The notes below the pieces were generated by a model, which saw nothing but the letters and a program-made list of their open reading frames with translations, was not told the DNA's origin and searched no databases. A program made the translations under genes and the position numbers. Source: Bacteroidales bacterium (GTDB taxonomy: Bacteria > Bacteroidota > Bacteroidia > Bacteroidales > WCHB1-69). Taken from it: a DNA stretch of 8,333 bases. Where the stretch lies: positions 1 to 8,333 of the forward strand of contig JAEEUY010000028.1 in assembly GCA_016290715.1 (NCBI GenBank). The letters run 5' to 3'. This document shows, one piece after another, positions 1 to 7,300 of the stretch (position 1 is the stretch's first letter; every line of letters starts with the position of its first letter).

Positions 1-663
1 ATCATACCTTTGGGAACAGGCAATGATTATGCTCGCACACTGCAACTTTCACACCAACCCGAAAAAACATTAAACACCTTTCTTTCAGGAAATTATACAC
101 TCAATGACGTAGGTATTGCCGAAACAACTGTCCACAACGAAGTGGTGGGCAAGCGATATTTCGTAAATATTGCAGGATTCGCTTTTGATGCTGCCGTCAT
201 TCATAAAACAGTAAGCAGCAAACCTGCTATTCTTCCATCAATGGTGTATTTAATCAACTTGTTGAAAGTACTTTTCAAATATCGTTGCAGTACAGTAACC
301 ATTAAAACCGCGCAAGAATCAATCACCACTCCGGTATTCACCATCGCCGTCGGCATCGCCCAATACAACGGCAATGGCATGCGGCAAGTGCCTATGGCCA
401 ATCCCCACGACCGCTTGTTCGACATCGTTGTCATCAAAAAAATATCCCCATGGAAAGTCATTTCAAAAGTCAAACAGCTTTTCTCCGGAAAGCACATTGA
501 AACCTTACAAGAAGCCATGGTATTCAAAAGCGATGAGGTTGAAATCAATGCTGAAGAACCCGTTTGGGGTGAAGTTGAGGGGGAGATGCTGAAGAAAGGG
601 AATTATCATATTTATAATGCACCCGCCCAAATCAACATCAACTGTCCTGCTGAAAATATATAG
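1..663 (+). CDS. Diacylglycerol kinase / YegS-BmrU-type lipid kinase, 5'-truncated by the window edge
   Basis: The frame is open from base 1 and gives 220 codons, so the start and the N-terminal nucleotide-binding part (usually with a GGDGT motif) lie outside the window. The visible part opens with PLGTGNDYAR, the conserved glycine-rich motif of the DAGK catalytic domain, at visible residues 3-12. An all-beta C-terminal domain follows. Around visible residues 119-140 it has the family pattern of Asn-Gly-x-Gly-Met, then Pro-x-Ala, then Asp, a hydrophobic pair and Asp-Ile. Family members phosphorylate diacylglycerol or related lipids with ATP at the inner membrane face, feeding phosphatidic acid back into phospholipid synthesis. 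There is no signal peptide or membrane segment in the visible part. Two positions differ from what I remember as usual: Asp-Arg where Asp-Gly is common (NPHDRLFD), and VEGE where a DGE motif is common. NAD kinase shares the fold, but the LGTGNDYAR form favours a lipid kinase. The substrate is not settled by sequence. The gene converges on the lipoprotein gene 49 bases downstream. Confidence 0.88.
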   Translation: MIPLGTGNDYARTLQLSHQPEKTLNTFLSGNYTLNDVGIAETTVHNEVVGKRYFVNIAGFAFDAAVIHKTVSSKPAILPSMVYLINLLKVLFKYRCSTVTIKTAQESITTPVFTIAVGIAQYNGNGMRQVPMANPHDRLFDIVVIKKISPWKVISKVKQLFSGKHIETLQEAMVFKSDEVEINAEEPVWGEVEGEMLKKGNYHIYNAPAQININCPAENI

Positions 664-675
664 GCATCTTCCAAC

Positions 676-689
676 AGCAGGAGGCTGCT
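676..689. terminator. Small hairpin between the convergent kinase and lipoprotein genes (weak terminator candidate)
   Basis: AGCAG at 676-680 pairs with CTGCT at 685-689 around a GAGG loop. It lies in the 49-base gap between two convergent stop codons, where a bidirectional terminator would be expected. The stem is only 5 bp, and neither strand has a good U-run after it, so intrinsic termination is uncertain. Confidence 0.25.
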
Positions 690-712
690 ATCTTGCCTTA
701 CATCTTAATCCA

Positions 713-1507
713 TTAATCACGGACACACCTCACGGAGAACCCAAATTCCGTAATGCTATAACTGCGACTCACAGAAGTACTATTGTAATACAGGCAACGG
801 TAGTATGAATCGCTACTACTATGACCAGTAGCACTCCAATAATAAGCATTGTTACCAAAATTAGAGAAACTGCCGCCGTAGTTGCCCGCTGGCAGCGCGC
901 CGAATCCTATGGTATTGTTGGCGCTTTGATTGTTACCCACAGCACATTCATTATATTCATATAGCTGCCAACCATACTCCGCCGCCAACGACTTGGCAAT
1001 ATTTTTTTCAATCCCATTACACACATACACACTGTAATTCCCGCAATAGGATATAAGTTGTGTCCACTCCGCATCACTGGGCACATGCCATCCGTCGGGG
1101 CAGATACCCTGCACCCCACTCGGGTTGTGTGAAGAAGTGGGTTCCCCGTGCATTACAGCCGGCCAATTATAAAGATAACCGTACGTGGCCACATCCGTAC
1201 TTGGCGCATAACGACATGGGTCGATTGCGCTGATAGTATCTTTCTCCGGTATTGAATCACCATTGGCATAACGAGTGGTACGCAAGTTCGAAGCCATCCA
1301 CACTTGACTGCCAATGAGTACCGCATCATAACTATTGCCATCAATGTCCGTTACTGCATTATATATCATTTCTTGCGTTGGCGGATATTCTGTATGAGTG
1401 GTGTCAGATGGATTTGTATTATTGTTGGTGTCTTGTGCTGGTTCATCCTTATCGCAAGCCACTGCCAATAAGGCAACAGCACATAATAACAACAAGATTC
1501 TTTTCAT
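713..1507 (-). CDS. FISUMP-domain lipoprotein, probably surface-exposed
   Basis: The protein has 264 residues. The start at 1507 was chosen because MKRILLLL opens a textbook lipoprotein signal peptide (h-region about 4-14) with predicted lipid-modified Cys18 in LAVAC. A longer in-frame start at 1657 would put 50 residues before this signal. Cys18 is followed by DKDEP, a Lys plus acidic stretch resembling the Bacteroidota lipoprotein surface-export signal, so the mature protein may face outward. Residues 22-45 are a Thr/Asn/Pro-rich linker. From about 52 to the end is a FISUMP domain (TIGR02145, Fibrobacter succinogenes major paralogous domain). Its hallmarks are visible: DIDGNSYDAVLIGSQVWMAS (54-73), YLYNWPAV (111-118), ICPDGWHVPSDAEW (135-148), LPAGNYGG (205-212), AYYWSAT (221-227) and a C-terminal FGFSVRCVRD. 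Cys residues at 98, 136, 155, 163, 188, 238 and 261 may form disulfides outside the cytoplasm. The family is common on Bacteroidota and Fibrobacter surfaces, but its biochemical role is unknown. The gene is probably monocistronic. Confidence 0.9.
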   Translation of the reverse strand: MKRILLLLCAVALLAVACDKDEPAQDTNNNTNPSDTTHTEYPPTQEMIYNAVTDIDGNSYDAVLIGSQVWMASNLRTTRYANGDSIPEKDTISAIDPCRYAPSTDVATYGYLYNWPAVMHGEPTSSHNPSGVQGICPDGWHVPSDAEWTQLISYCGNYSVYVCNGIEKNIAKSLAAEYGWQLYEYNECAVGNNQSANNTIGFGALPAGNYGGSFSNFGNNAYYWSATGHSSSDSYYRCLYYNSTSVSRSYSITEFGFSVRCVRD

Positions 1508-1551
1508 AATAAATGAGGGTTTGGTAAAACAACGAATAAAACTTGAACGCA

Positions 1552-1559
1552 CAAAAATA
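1552..1559 (-). promoter_or_regulatory. Possible Bacteroidota -7 box for the lipoprotein gene
   Basis: On the minus strand this reads TATTTTTG, a full match to the Bacteroidota TAnnTTTG -7 consensus. Transcription would begin near 1546, giving a leader of about 40 bases before the start at 1507. The nearest TTTG upstream (minus strand 1589-1586) is 26 bases away, longer than the usual 19-21, so the -33 element is unconvincing. Confidence 0.4.
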
Positions 1560-1610
1560 CAAATTTTATGCTTTCTTTCTAAATTCAAATTATCTTCAAC
1601 TTTTTTTTCA

Positions 1611-1640
1611 TTGAACTTATCCATTTTTTGCGTACTTTTG
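1611..1640 (+). promoter_or_regulatory. Bacteroidota-type promoter for the GlsB-like/phosphatase pair
   Basis: TTG at 1611-1613, a 19-base spacer, then TACTTTTG at 1633-1640 match the Bacteroidota -33/-7 consensus (TTTG, about 19-21 bases, TAnnTTTG). The start site is predicted near 1647, giving a leader of about 27 bases before the ATG at 1674. This is the best promoter match in the window and fits the orientation of both downstream genes. Confidence 0.68.
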
Positions 1641-1673
1641 CGGATTGAATTATTCATCTTAAAAAAAAATGTT

Positions 1674-1919
1674 ATGCTTAATTTTATTCTTTATCTCTTA
1701 TTTGGCGCATTAGCAGGTTTCATTGCAGGTAAAATCATGCGCGGCGGCGGTTTCGGGATCATCGTAAATATCATTGTCGGTATCGTAGGCGGCTTTATTG
1801 GCGGTTGGCTGATGAGTTTGGCAGGAATCTCAAAAGGCGGAATCATCTGGGAACTGATTGTTGCTGTTTTGGGCGCTATCGTTTTATTATTTGTCATCTC
1901 TTTATTCAAGAAAAAATAA
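1674..1919 (+). CDS. GlsB/YeaQ/YmgE-family small membrane protein (transglycosylase-associated family)
   Basis: This is an 81-residue, very hydrophobic, Gly-rich protein. It matches the GlsB/YeaQ/YmgE family (transglycosylase-associated, PF04226) in length and pattern. Three membrane segments are visible: about 3-19 (with GALAGFIAGKIMRGGGFG at the first segment and loop), about 28-49 (NIIVGIVGGFIGGWLM) and about 57-77, then a basic FKKK tail. Members sit in the inner membrane and are often linked to stress responses, but no enzymatic activity is established. The start at 1674 follows an A-run. An out-of-frame ATG lies 5 bases upstream at 1669. A longer in-frame reading from 1398 would run back through the promoter and the opposite-strand lipoprotein gene, so it is not credible. 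The phosphatase gene begins 32 bases after the stop, which suggests cotranscription. Confidence 0.9.
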   Translation: MLNFILYLLFGALAGFIAGKIMRGGGFGIIVNIIVGIVGGFIGGWLMSLAGISKGGIIWELIVAVLGAIVLLFVISLFKKK

Positions 1920-1950
1920 TAGGATTTTTTTTGCCCCTAAAAGACACTTT

Positions 1951-2787
1951 ATGTCAGAAAATAATATTCAGCTTTCATATCCGCAACAAGCATTAGATTT
2001 GGAAGGGGTTGCCAATGCACGGGAATTGGGAGGTTACGTCATGCTTGATGGTCGTAAAATCCGCCGTGGAATGCTTTTAAGAAGTGGCAACTTATACAAT
2101 GCGACAGAAGAAGATGTTGCAAAGTTAACCAACGAATATCATGTTACACGGGTGTTCGATTTCCGCGGGGACAGTGAATTTCAAATGTTTCCCGACCGTC
2201 GTATTCCCTATTGTATAAGCACCCACATTCCTTGTATCAACCCTGATGACGACGAATGGGAAAATACCGCATTGGTTCAGGTGGCCAAAAATTTCACCAT
2301 TGAACAATTGGTCAAAGTGGCCAAGACAGACGAAGCCAAACAATTAACTGCAAACATGTACCCTTCGCTGATAAACAGTGAATACACACGGCGACAATAT
2401 GGCCTTTTTTTAAAACAAGTAACCAACTACGATGGGGGGGCTACCCTTTGGCATTGCTCACAAGGAAAAGACCGTGCCGGATGGGGAGCGGCATTCGTTC
2501 TGGGCACGCTCGGTGCTTCCCGCGAACTCATTATTGCCGACTTCGATCTGTCAAACATCTTTTATCAAGACATCTTGAACGAGATCACGGAAAAATTGAT
2601 TGCCGACGGCGGTACTGATGCAGATGTTGATGTTATTCGCGCTTTCGTCGGTTGCAGCAAGAAAAACTTTATTTATACCTTTGATCTGATTGAAAAACAA
2701 TACGGATCCCTCCTTCATTTCATCATTCACCAACTCGGATTGTCAGAGTCGGAAATAGAAAAAATGAGAACAATCTATCTTGAATAA
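1951..2787 (+). CDS. Tyrosine/lipid phosphatase of the PtpB-like family (Y_phosphatase3)
   Basis: The protein has 278 residues with no signal peptide or membrane segment, so it is predicted cytoplasmic. The signature P-loop is HCSQGKDRAG at 168-177. Cys169 is the expected nucleophile and Arg175 the phosphate-binding Arg of C-x5-R. The GKDR form is typical of the PF13350 family (Mycobacterium PtpB, Listeria LipA), whose members act on phosphotyrosine and in some cases phosphoinositides. N-terminal family features are also present: NARELGGY (22-29), LLRSGNL (42-48) and FDFRGDSE (69-76). The region 205-270 is helical and likely forms a lid or C-terminal helical domain. The ATG at 1951 was chosen because it begins just before family homology. 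An upstream in-frame start at 1858 would overlap the GlsB-like gene by 62 bases. It lies 31 bases after that gene and probably shares its promoter. The physiological substrate cannot be read from sequence. Confidence 0.9.
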   Translation: MSENNIQLSYPQQALDLEGVANARELGGYVMLDGRKIRRGMLLRSGNLYNATEEDVAKLTNEYHVTRVFDFRGDSEFQMFPDRRIPYCISTHIPCINPDDDEWENTALVQVAKNFTIEQLVKVAKTDEAKQLTANMYPSLINSEYTRRQYGLFLKQVTNYDGGATLWHCSQGKDRAGWGAAFVLGTLGASRELIIADFDLSNIFYQDILNEITEKLIADGGTDADVDVIRAFVGCSKKNFIYTFDLIEKQYGSLLHFIIHQLGLSESEIEKMRTIYLE

Positions 2788-2796
2788 CCCACAAAT

Positions 2797-2837
2797 TATT
2801 GATAACGGGATTTATATGACAAAACCCGTTATCAATA
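2797..2837. terminator. Long bidirectional hairpin at the convergent end of the phosphatase and transporter genes
   Basis: A perfect 13-bp inverted repeat (TATTGATAACGGG at 2797-2809 and its complement at 2825-2837) flanks a 15-base loop, with possible extra T-A pairs at 2811-2813/2821-2823. It begins 10 bases after the phosphatase stop. The transporter stop (2812-2814) lies in the loop, so the right arm is also coding sequence for the transporter's last residues. U-runs after either arm are weak. The hairpin may therefore protect mRNA 3' ends or assist termination at colliding transcripts, and need not be a classical intrinsic terminator. Confidence 0.6.
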
Positions 2838-4158
2838 TCAGCAAGATAATAATCGGGGCGACATATTTTACAATGAAGCGGACTGCCTTCAACAGAAAAC
2901 GGTTGACAGGAAGCGTTCCTTCATTTGTCAATTCATTGATATAATCCTGATCCGGCATTCTCCATCCGGCAAACAATACAAACAACAAGCCGCCAGCAGG
3001 CAATAAAATGTTGGCAGAGAGTTTGTCCAAAAAATCAAAAATGGCAAATCCGGCTATTTTAAACTCTTGCAATGGACCCAATGACAAAGAGCACAAGATC
3101 GCCACAACACAAACTGCTGTAAATGAAATAAATACTGCTTTACGGCGAACCATTTCAAATTCCTCAATCAAATAGGCTACCACCACCTCCAGCAGAGAGA
3201 TTGAAGAGGTTATCGCTGCGAAAAATAGGATAAAGAAAAACAAGATGGCGAGAATGCTGCCAAACGGAATCTGGGCGAAGATTTGTGGAATAATGATAAA
3301 CACCAAGCCAGGACCCTCTGTCGGCGACTGCCCGAAAGCGAACACCGCCGGCATAATCGCCATCCCTGCCAATAAAGCAAACCCCAAGTCCATCAATGCC
3401 GTATAGGAAGAGGTCTTCATGATATTCTCCGATTTATTGACATAGGAAGCGTATGTAATAATCGTTCCACAACCTATAGACAAGGAGAAGAAGGCCTGCC
3501 CCATGGCCGACAAGACAGTTGTGGCAGTCAATTTGGAAAAATCCGGTTTGAACAAGAAACGCAGCCCTTCACCGGCACCGGGGAGCGTAACCGACCGAAT
3601 AGCCACCAGTATAACCATTAAAAACAGTATGGGCATCATTACTTTGGTGAACTTTTCAATACCGTCTTTCACACCCATTCTAACAACCAAACCAGTGAGT
3701 ATTAAGAAAATAGCAGTAAACAGCAACGGACGCCATGCAACTTGCGTCGATAAATTAAACATTTCCGAATAGTCACTGTTCACGTGAAATTGGAACATGC
3801 AAGATCTCACCAGATAATCTATCGTCCAACCACCCACCACAGAATAAAACGACAAGATGGTGAAGGAACACAAAACCGAGATGAATCCGATTTTGCTCCA
3901 TAAAGATTTCTTGTCAGAAGAAAGCGAGCGAAAAGCGCCAAAAACATTGGCATGGCTACGGCGGCCTATTACAAATTCTGTAAACATCAAAGGCAGACAG
4001 ATGATAAAAACAAAAAACAGGTATAAAATAATGAACATTGCACCGCCATTGCTCCCCACCAAATAGGGAAAGCGCCACAAATTACCTAACCCGACGGCAG
4101 AACCGGCCAAAGCAAGCAAAACACCCAGTCGGCTGCCAAACAAATCTCTTTTTTCCAT
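2812..4158 (-). CDS. Sodium-dependent transporter, NSS/SNF family (LeuT fold)
   Basis: The protein has 448 residues, close to bacterial 11-TM members such as Tyt1 and MhsT and shorter than 12-TM LeuT. I predict about 11 membrane helices. The start at 4158 (MEKRDLFGSRLG) fits the short N-terminus before TM1; a start at 4200 would add 14 residues. TM1 carries the signature GSAVGLGNLWRFPYL (19-33), whose unwound middle binds Na+ and substrate. TM6 carries FFSLSIGCGTIITYASY (223-239). TM8 carries FFAAITSSIS (312-321), with Thr317/Ser318 at the expected Na2 site. Asp257 in TM7 appears to occupy the acidic position of chloride-independent bacterial members. Members couple Na+ influx to uptake of amino acids or related amines across the inner membrane. 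The TM6 residue facing the substrate in LeuT (Phe259) is Cys230 here, so LeuT's substrate should not be assumed. The gene is transcribed alone, divergent from the TPR gene. Confidence 0.95.
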   Translation of the reverse strand: MEKRDLFGSRLGVLLALAGSAVGLGNLWRFPYLVGSNGGAMFIILYLFFVFIICLPLMFTEFVIGRRSHANVFGAFRSLSSDKKSLWSKIGFISVLCSFTILSFYSVVGGWTIDYLVRSCMFQFHVNSDYSEMFNLSTQVAWRPLLFTAIFLILTGLVVRMGVKDGIEKFTKVMMPILFLMVILVAIRSVTLPGAGEGLRFLFKPDFSKLTATTVLSAMGQAFFSLSIGCGTIITYASYVNKSENIMKTSSYTALMDLGFALLAGMAIMPAVFAFGQSPTEGPGLVFIIIPQIFAQIPFGSILAILFFFILFFAAITSSISLLEVVVAYLIEEFEMVRRKAVFISFTAVCVVAILCSLSLGPLQEFKIAGFAIFDFLDKLSANILLPAGGLLFVLFAGWRMPDQDYINELTNEGTLPVNRFLLKAVRFIVKYVAPIIILLILITGFVI

Positions 4159-4181
4159 TTTAACCGATTTTAAATAAAGTG

Positions 4182-4189
4182 CAAAAATA
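4182..4189 (-). promoter_or_regulatory. Possible -7 box for the transporter gene
   Basis: The minus strand reads TATTTTTG, a full TAnnTTTG match. The predicted start is near 4176, a leader of about 17 bases before 4158. No TTTG or TTG lies at the proper spacing upstream. The candidate at 4211-4241 competes with it. Confidence 0.33.
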
Positions 4190-4210
4190 AAAAAAATCAC
4201 TCTTTTTATT

Positions 4211-4241
4211 AAAAATTATCTGTTAATTCTTTTGTACAAAA
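4211..4241 (-). promoter_or_regulatory. Alternative two-box promoter for the transporter gene
   Basis: On the minus strand TTTTG (4241-4237) is followed after 18 bases by TAATTTTT (4218-4211). This is one base short of TAnnTTTG but has near-normal spacing. The start would be near 4204, giving a leader of about 46 bases. In AT-rich DNA this may be chance. Confidence 0.3.
4230..4241. repeat. Perfect 12-base palindrome TTTTGTACAAAA in a divergent promoter region
   Basis: TTTTGTACAAAA is its own reverse complement. It sits in the 149-base region between the divergent transporter and TPR genes, upstream of the -7-like boxes of both. It could be an operator for a dimeric regulator, or a symmetric source of TTTG -33 elements. 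AT-rich sequence makes chance palindromes more likely. Confidence 0.35.
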
Positions 4242-4268
4242 TACATCAATCCAATCGTTAATCTTTTA

Positions 4269-4276
4269 TAATTTTG
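4269..4276 (+). promoter_or_regulatory. Possible -7 box for the TPR/barrel operon
   Basis: TAATTTTG fully matches the Bacteroidota TAnnTTTG -7 consensus. The predicted start near 4283 gives a leader of about 25 bases before the ATG at 4308, similar to the layout upstream of the GlsB-like gene. No clear TTTG or TTG lies 17-23 bases upstream; the nearest TTTG is 34 bases away. Confidence 0.42.
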
Positions 4277-4307
4277 TATTTTAGATATTAAATGAATAAT
4301 TTTTTTT

Positions 4308-7300
4308 ATGAAAAGACTCATTCTTCGAAGTAACCTTATTTTCAGTGTTGTTTTTTCTTTCGTTTTTGCGTATGCGCAACTCCCTGCACATTACAATACT
4401 CCTGAATATCAGTATCAAATGGCTATGGAATTGCTTCAGAAAAAACAATATGGATCGGCACAGGAGTATTTTAAATTTGTGTACGAGAACACCAGCGACC
4501 GGCAATATGACATGAAGTCAAATTCCTATTTTTACCAAGGATATTGCGCGGCAAAATTGAACAATAACAATGCCGCTTTTTTACTCAAAGACTTCATCCG
4601 AAAATATCCCATTCATAGTTATGTGCCCCAAGCCTATTTTGAAGTGGCAAAATTTTATTACTACAAAAAGCAATACAAAAGGTCTTTGGAAAATTTCAAA
4701 GAGATTGACGAACGGAAAATCCCCAAGGAGGATTTAGCCGAGTATTATTTCAAAAAAGGCTACGCATACCTTGTCGATGGAGATAGCGATGAAGCGAAAT
4801 CTTTGCTTCGTGAGGCGAGAAAATACGAAGGCCCCTATCAGCAAAAAGCCATCTATTACCTTGCCCACATTGCCTATGAAGACCAACAGTACATTGCCGC
4901 CTTGGAAGACTTTTTGATTTTAAAAGATGCCAAAGAGTATGCATCTGTGGTTCCTTTCTACATCACACAAATTTATTTCATACAAAAAGATTATGACACG
5001 GTGATAGCCTTAGCTCCGGAACTTTTGGAAAAAAGTGCCGATAAAGCGGAATTAAATCGCATTATTGCCTTATCTTATTATAATTTGGACAAATACAATC
5101 AGGCACTCCCCTACTTCAACAAATATATTGAACTCAATAATACCAATCAATCCAGCACTACTATAGATACCTCAGAAGCAACGCGCAACAACAATTACGC
5201 CATCGGCTATACTTTTTACAAGACACAAAATTATAGCAACGCGGTGGAATATTTGACACAAACTGTTGGGAAAGAGGATGCACTGTCGCAGAATGCCTAT
5301 TATGTGATGGGCGACTGCTACTTGAAATTGCAGAAACTATCGTTGGCCACCCAAAGTTTCTTTGAAGCTTCCAAGAAGGATTATATCCCTGAAATAAAAG
5401 AAGATGCATTGTACAATTATGCAAAACTGCAATACGAAACCGCTGCAGTTCCTTTCAAAAGCGCTATTTCTGCCTTAGAAAACTACATTCAACAATACCC
5501 GCACTCCACCCGCAGCGCCGAGGCAACCGAATACCTCGCAACCATCTACGCCTCCACTAGAAATTACGAAGAAGCGGTCAAATCCATCGAACGATTGGAT
5601 GACAAAAGTCCCAAAATCATGCGGGCTTACCAACGCTGCAGCCATTTCCGCGCTTTGGAACTTATCAACAACCGTGAATACGATAAGGCTGAAAAGATGA
5701 TTAACAAATCGATGGTTTACCCCATGGCTGCTGACCTACAACTCTCAAACCTCTATTGGAAAGCGGAAACCCAATACAGAAACGAGCAGTACGAAAAGGC
5801 TTACAAATCATTTCTTGTCTATCATAACCAAGCACAGGCAAGCAAAGATGAAAATTATATAACTTCCTTATACTCCACTGGTTATGCCGCCTTAAAATGC
5901 AACAAATACAAAGAAGCACAGCAATATTTTGACAAGTTTCTCTCCTTCTCCGACAAGTTCAACGATGCCAACTACGAAGCCGATGCCACCGCTCGTTTAG
6001 CCGACAGCTACTTCATGCAAAAGAAACTCTCTTCTGCCATCACCTATTATGAGAAGTGCGAGAAAATGAAAATGGGCAATGCGGACTATGCGCTGTACCA
6101 GGAAGCCAAATGTTATGGGTATCAACAAAATGACAAAAAGAAAATAGAATTATTGGAAAGATTCACCCAATATTATACCAAATCGCCCTACATTGATGAA
6201 GCAGAGTTTGAGTTGGCAAGCACCTATCATGCTCGCAACCAATATGCTATAGCCATTGACTCTTATCAGAAATTCATCAAGAAATATCCTAAAAGTCCAT
6301 ACACCCGTGAAGCGCACAACCGTTTAGCACAAGCTTACCTCAATTCGCAAAATACAGACATGTCGATTGCCACCTTCAAAAAGGTGATTGAACAATACCC
6401 CGGTTCACAAGAAGCCAAAGATGCCATGGCCAACTTGGAAAACATCTATACAGAAATGGGAAGGACCGGCGATTTCTTTGATTATATCAAGAGCAAAGGG
6501 AATGTCAACATCTCTGCCGAACGACAAGATTCGGTAACCTATCGTGCGGCAGAATCAAAATACACCAAAGGAAATTGTGAACTGGCGACCGCGGGATTCA
6601 ACGATTATCTGAAAAACTTCCCGAATGGATTGTTTGCTGCCAATGCGCATTTCTATCGTGCAGAATGCGCTTACGGGAACAAGAATTATGACGATGCGCT
6701 CGCCGATTATGAATATCTCATCAAAAACTACCGCACAGAAAACAATGAACTGGCTCTGCGACACGCGGCTACCATCCTGTTCAACAAAAACGAATATGCC
6801 CGCTCCCTCAACTACTTCAATGACTTGTTGGCCTGTGCTTCCAACGACAACAACATCTCTTACGCCTACAACGGAATTATGAGATGCGCCTTTGTATTAG
6901 GCAATTACCGCGATGCTTTAGAAGGTGCCAAAGGCTACATCAATTCCGACAAAGCGGATCCTGAATTAAAAGAGGATGCCGAACTGATTGCCGGAAAATC
7001 AGCCTACCAACTTCGCGACTACAATTCAGCCAAAAAATATTTAGCTCCTTTGGCCAAAAGAAGCACCAACGACCTCTCTGCTGAAGCGGCTTACTATTGC
7101 GCACTCATCGAATACACCCAAGGCAATTACGATGAATGCGAAAAGAAAATTGGCGAGATATTGGAAGCAAACTACACTTCCGGATATTGGTTAGCCTCTA
7201 CCTTTATATTATATGGTGATTTTTATGTGGCAAAGAAAAATTACTTCCAAGCCCGACACACTTACCAAAGCATTGTAGATAATTATGATGGGGATGATTT

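Noticed and set aside
713..1507. Type IX secretion C-terminal domain on the lipoprotein
   Set aside because: The C-terminus is the end of the FISUMP domain (FGFSVRCVRD) and shows no sorting-domain pattern; export is better explained by the lipid anchor.
1508..1657. Fifty-codon N-terminal extension of the FISUMP lipoprotein
   Set aside because: It would bury the lipoprotein signal peptide and would translate through the likely promoter; the ATG at 1507 explains the signal sequence.
1398..1673. Long N-terminal extension of the GlsB-like protein
   Set aside because: It overlaps the opposite-strand lipoprotein gene and crosses the best promoter in the window; the family length of about 80 residues fits the 1674 start.
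1911..1932. A-run/T-run inverted repeat after the GlsB-like gene as a terminator
   Set aside because: The stem would be only A-T pairs (AAAAAAT/ATTTTTT), too weak to terminate, and it lies in the short gap of a likely operon.
1858..1950. Longer start for the phosphatase
   Set aside because: It overlaps the GlsB-like coding sequence in another frame and adds no family homology.
6555..6882. Overlapping open frames on both strands inside the TPR gene
   Set aside because: They lie within a long, well-supported gene, lack recognisable domains and look like by-products of its codon composition.
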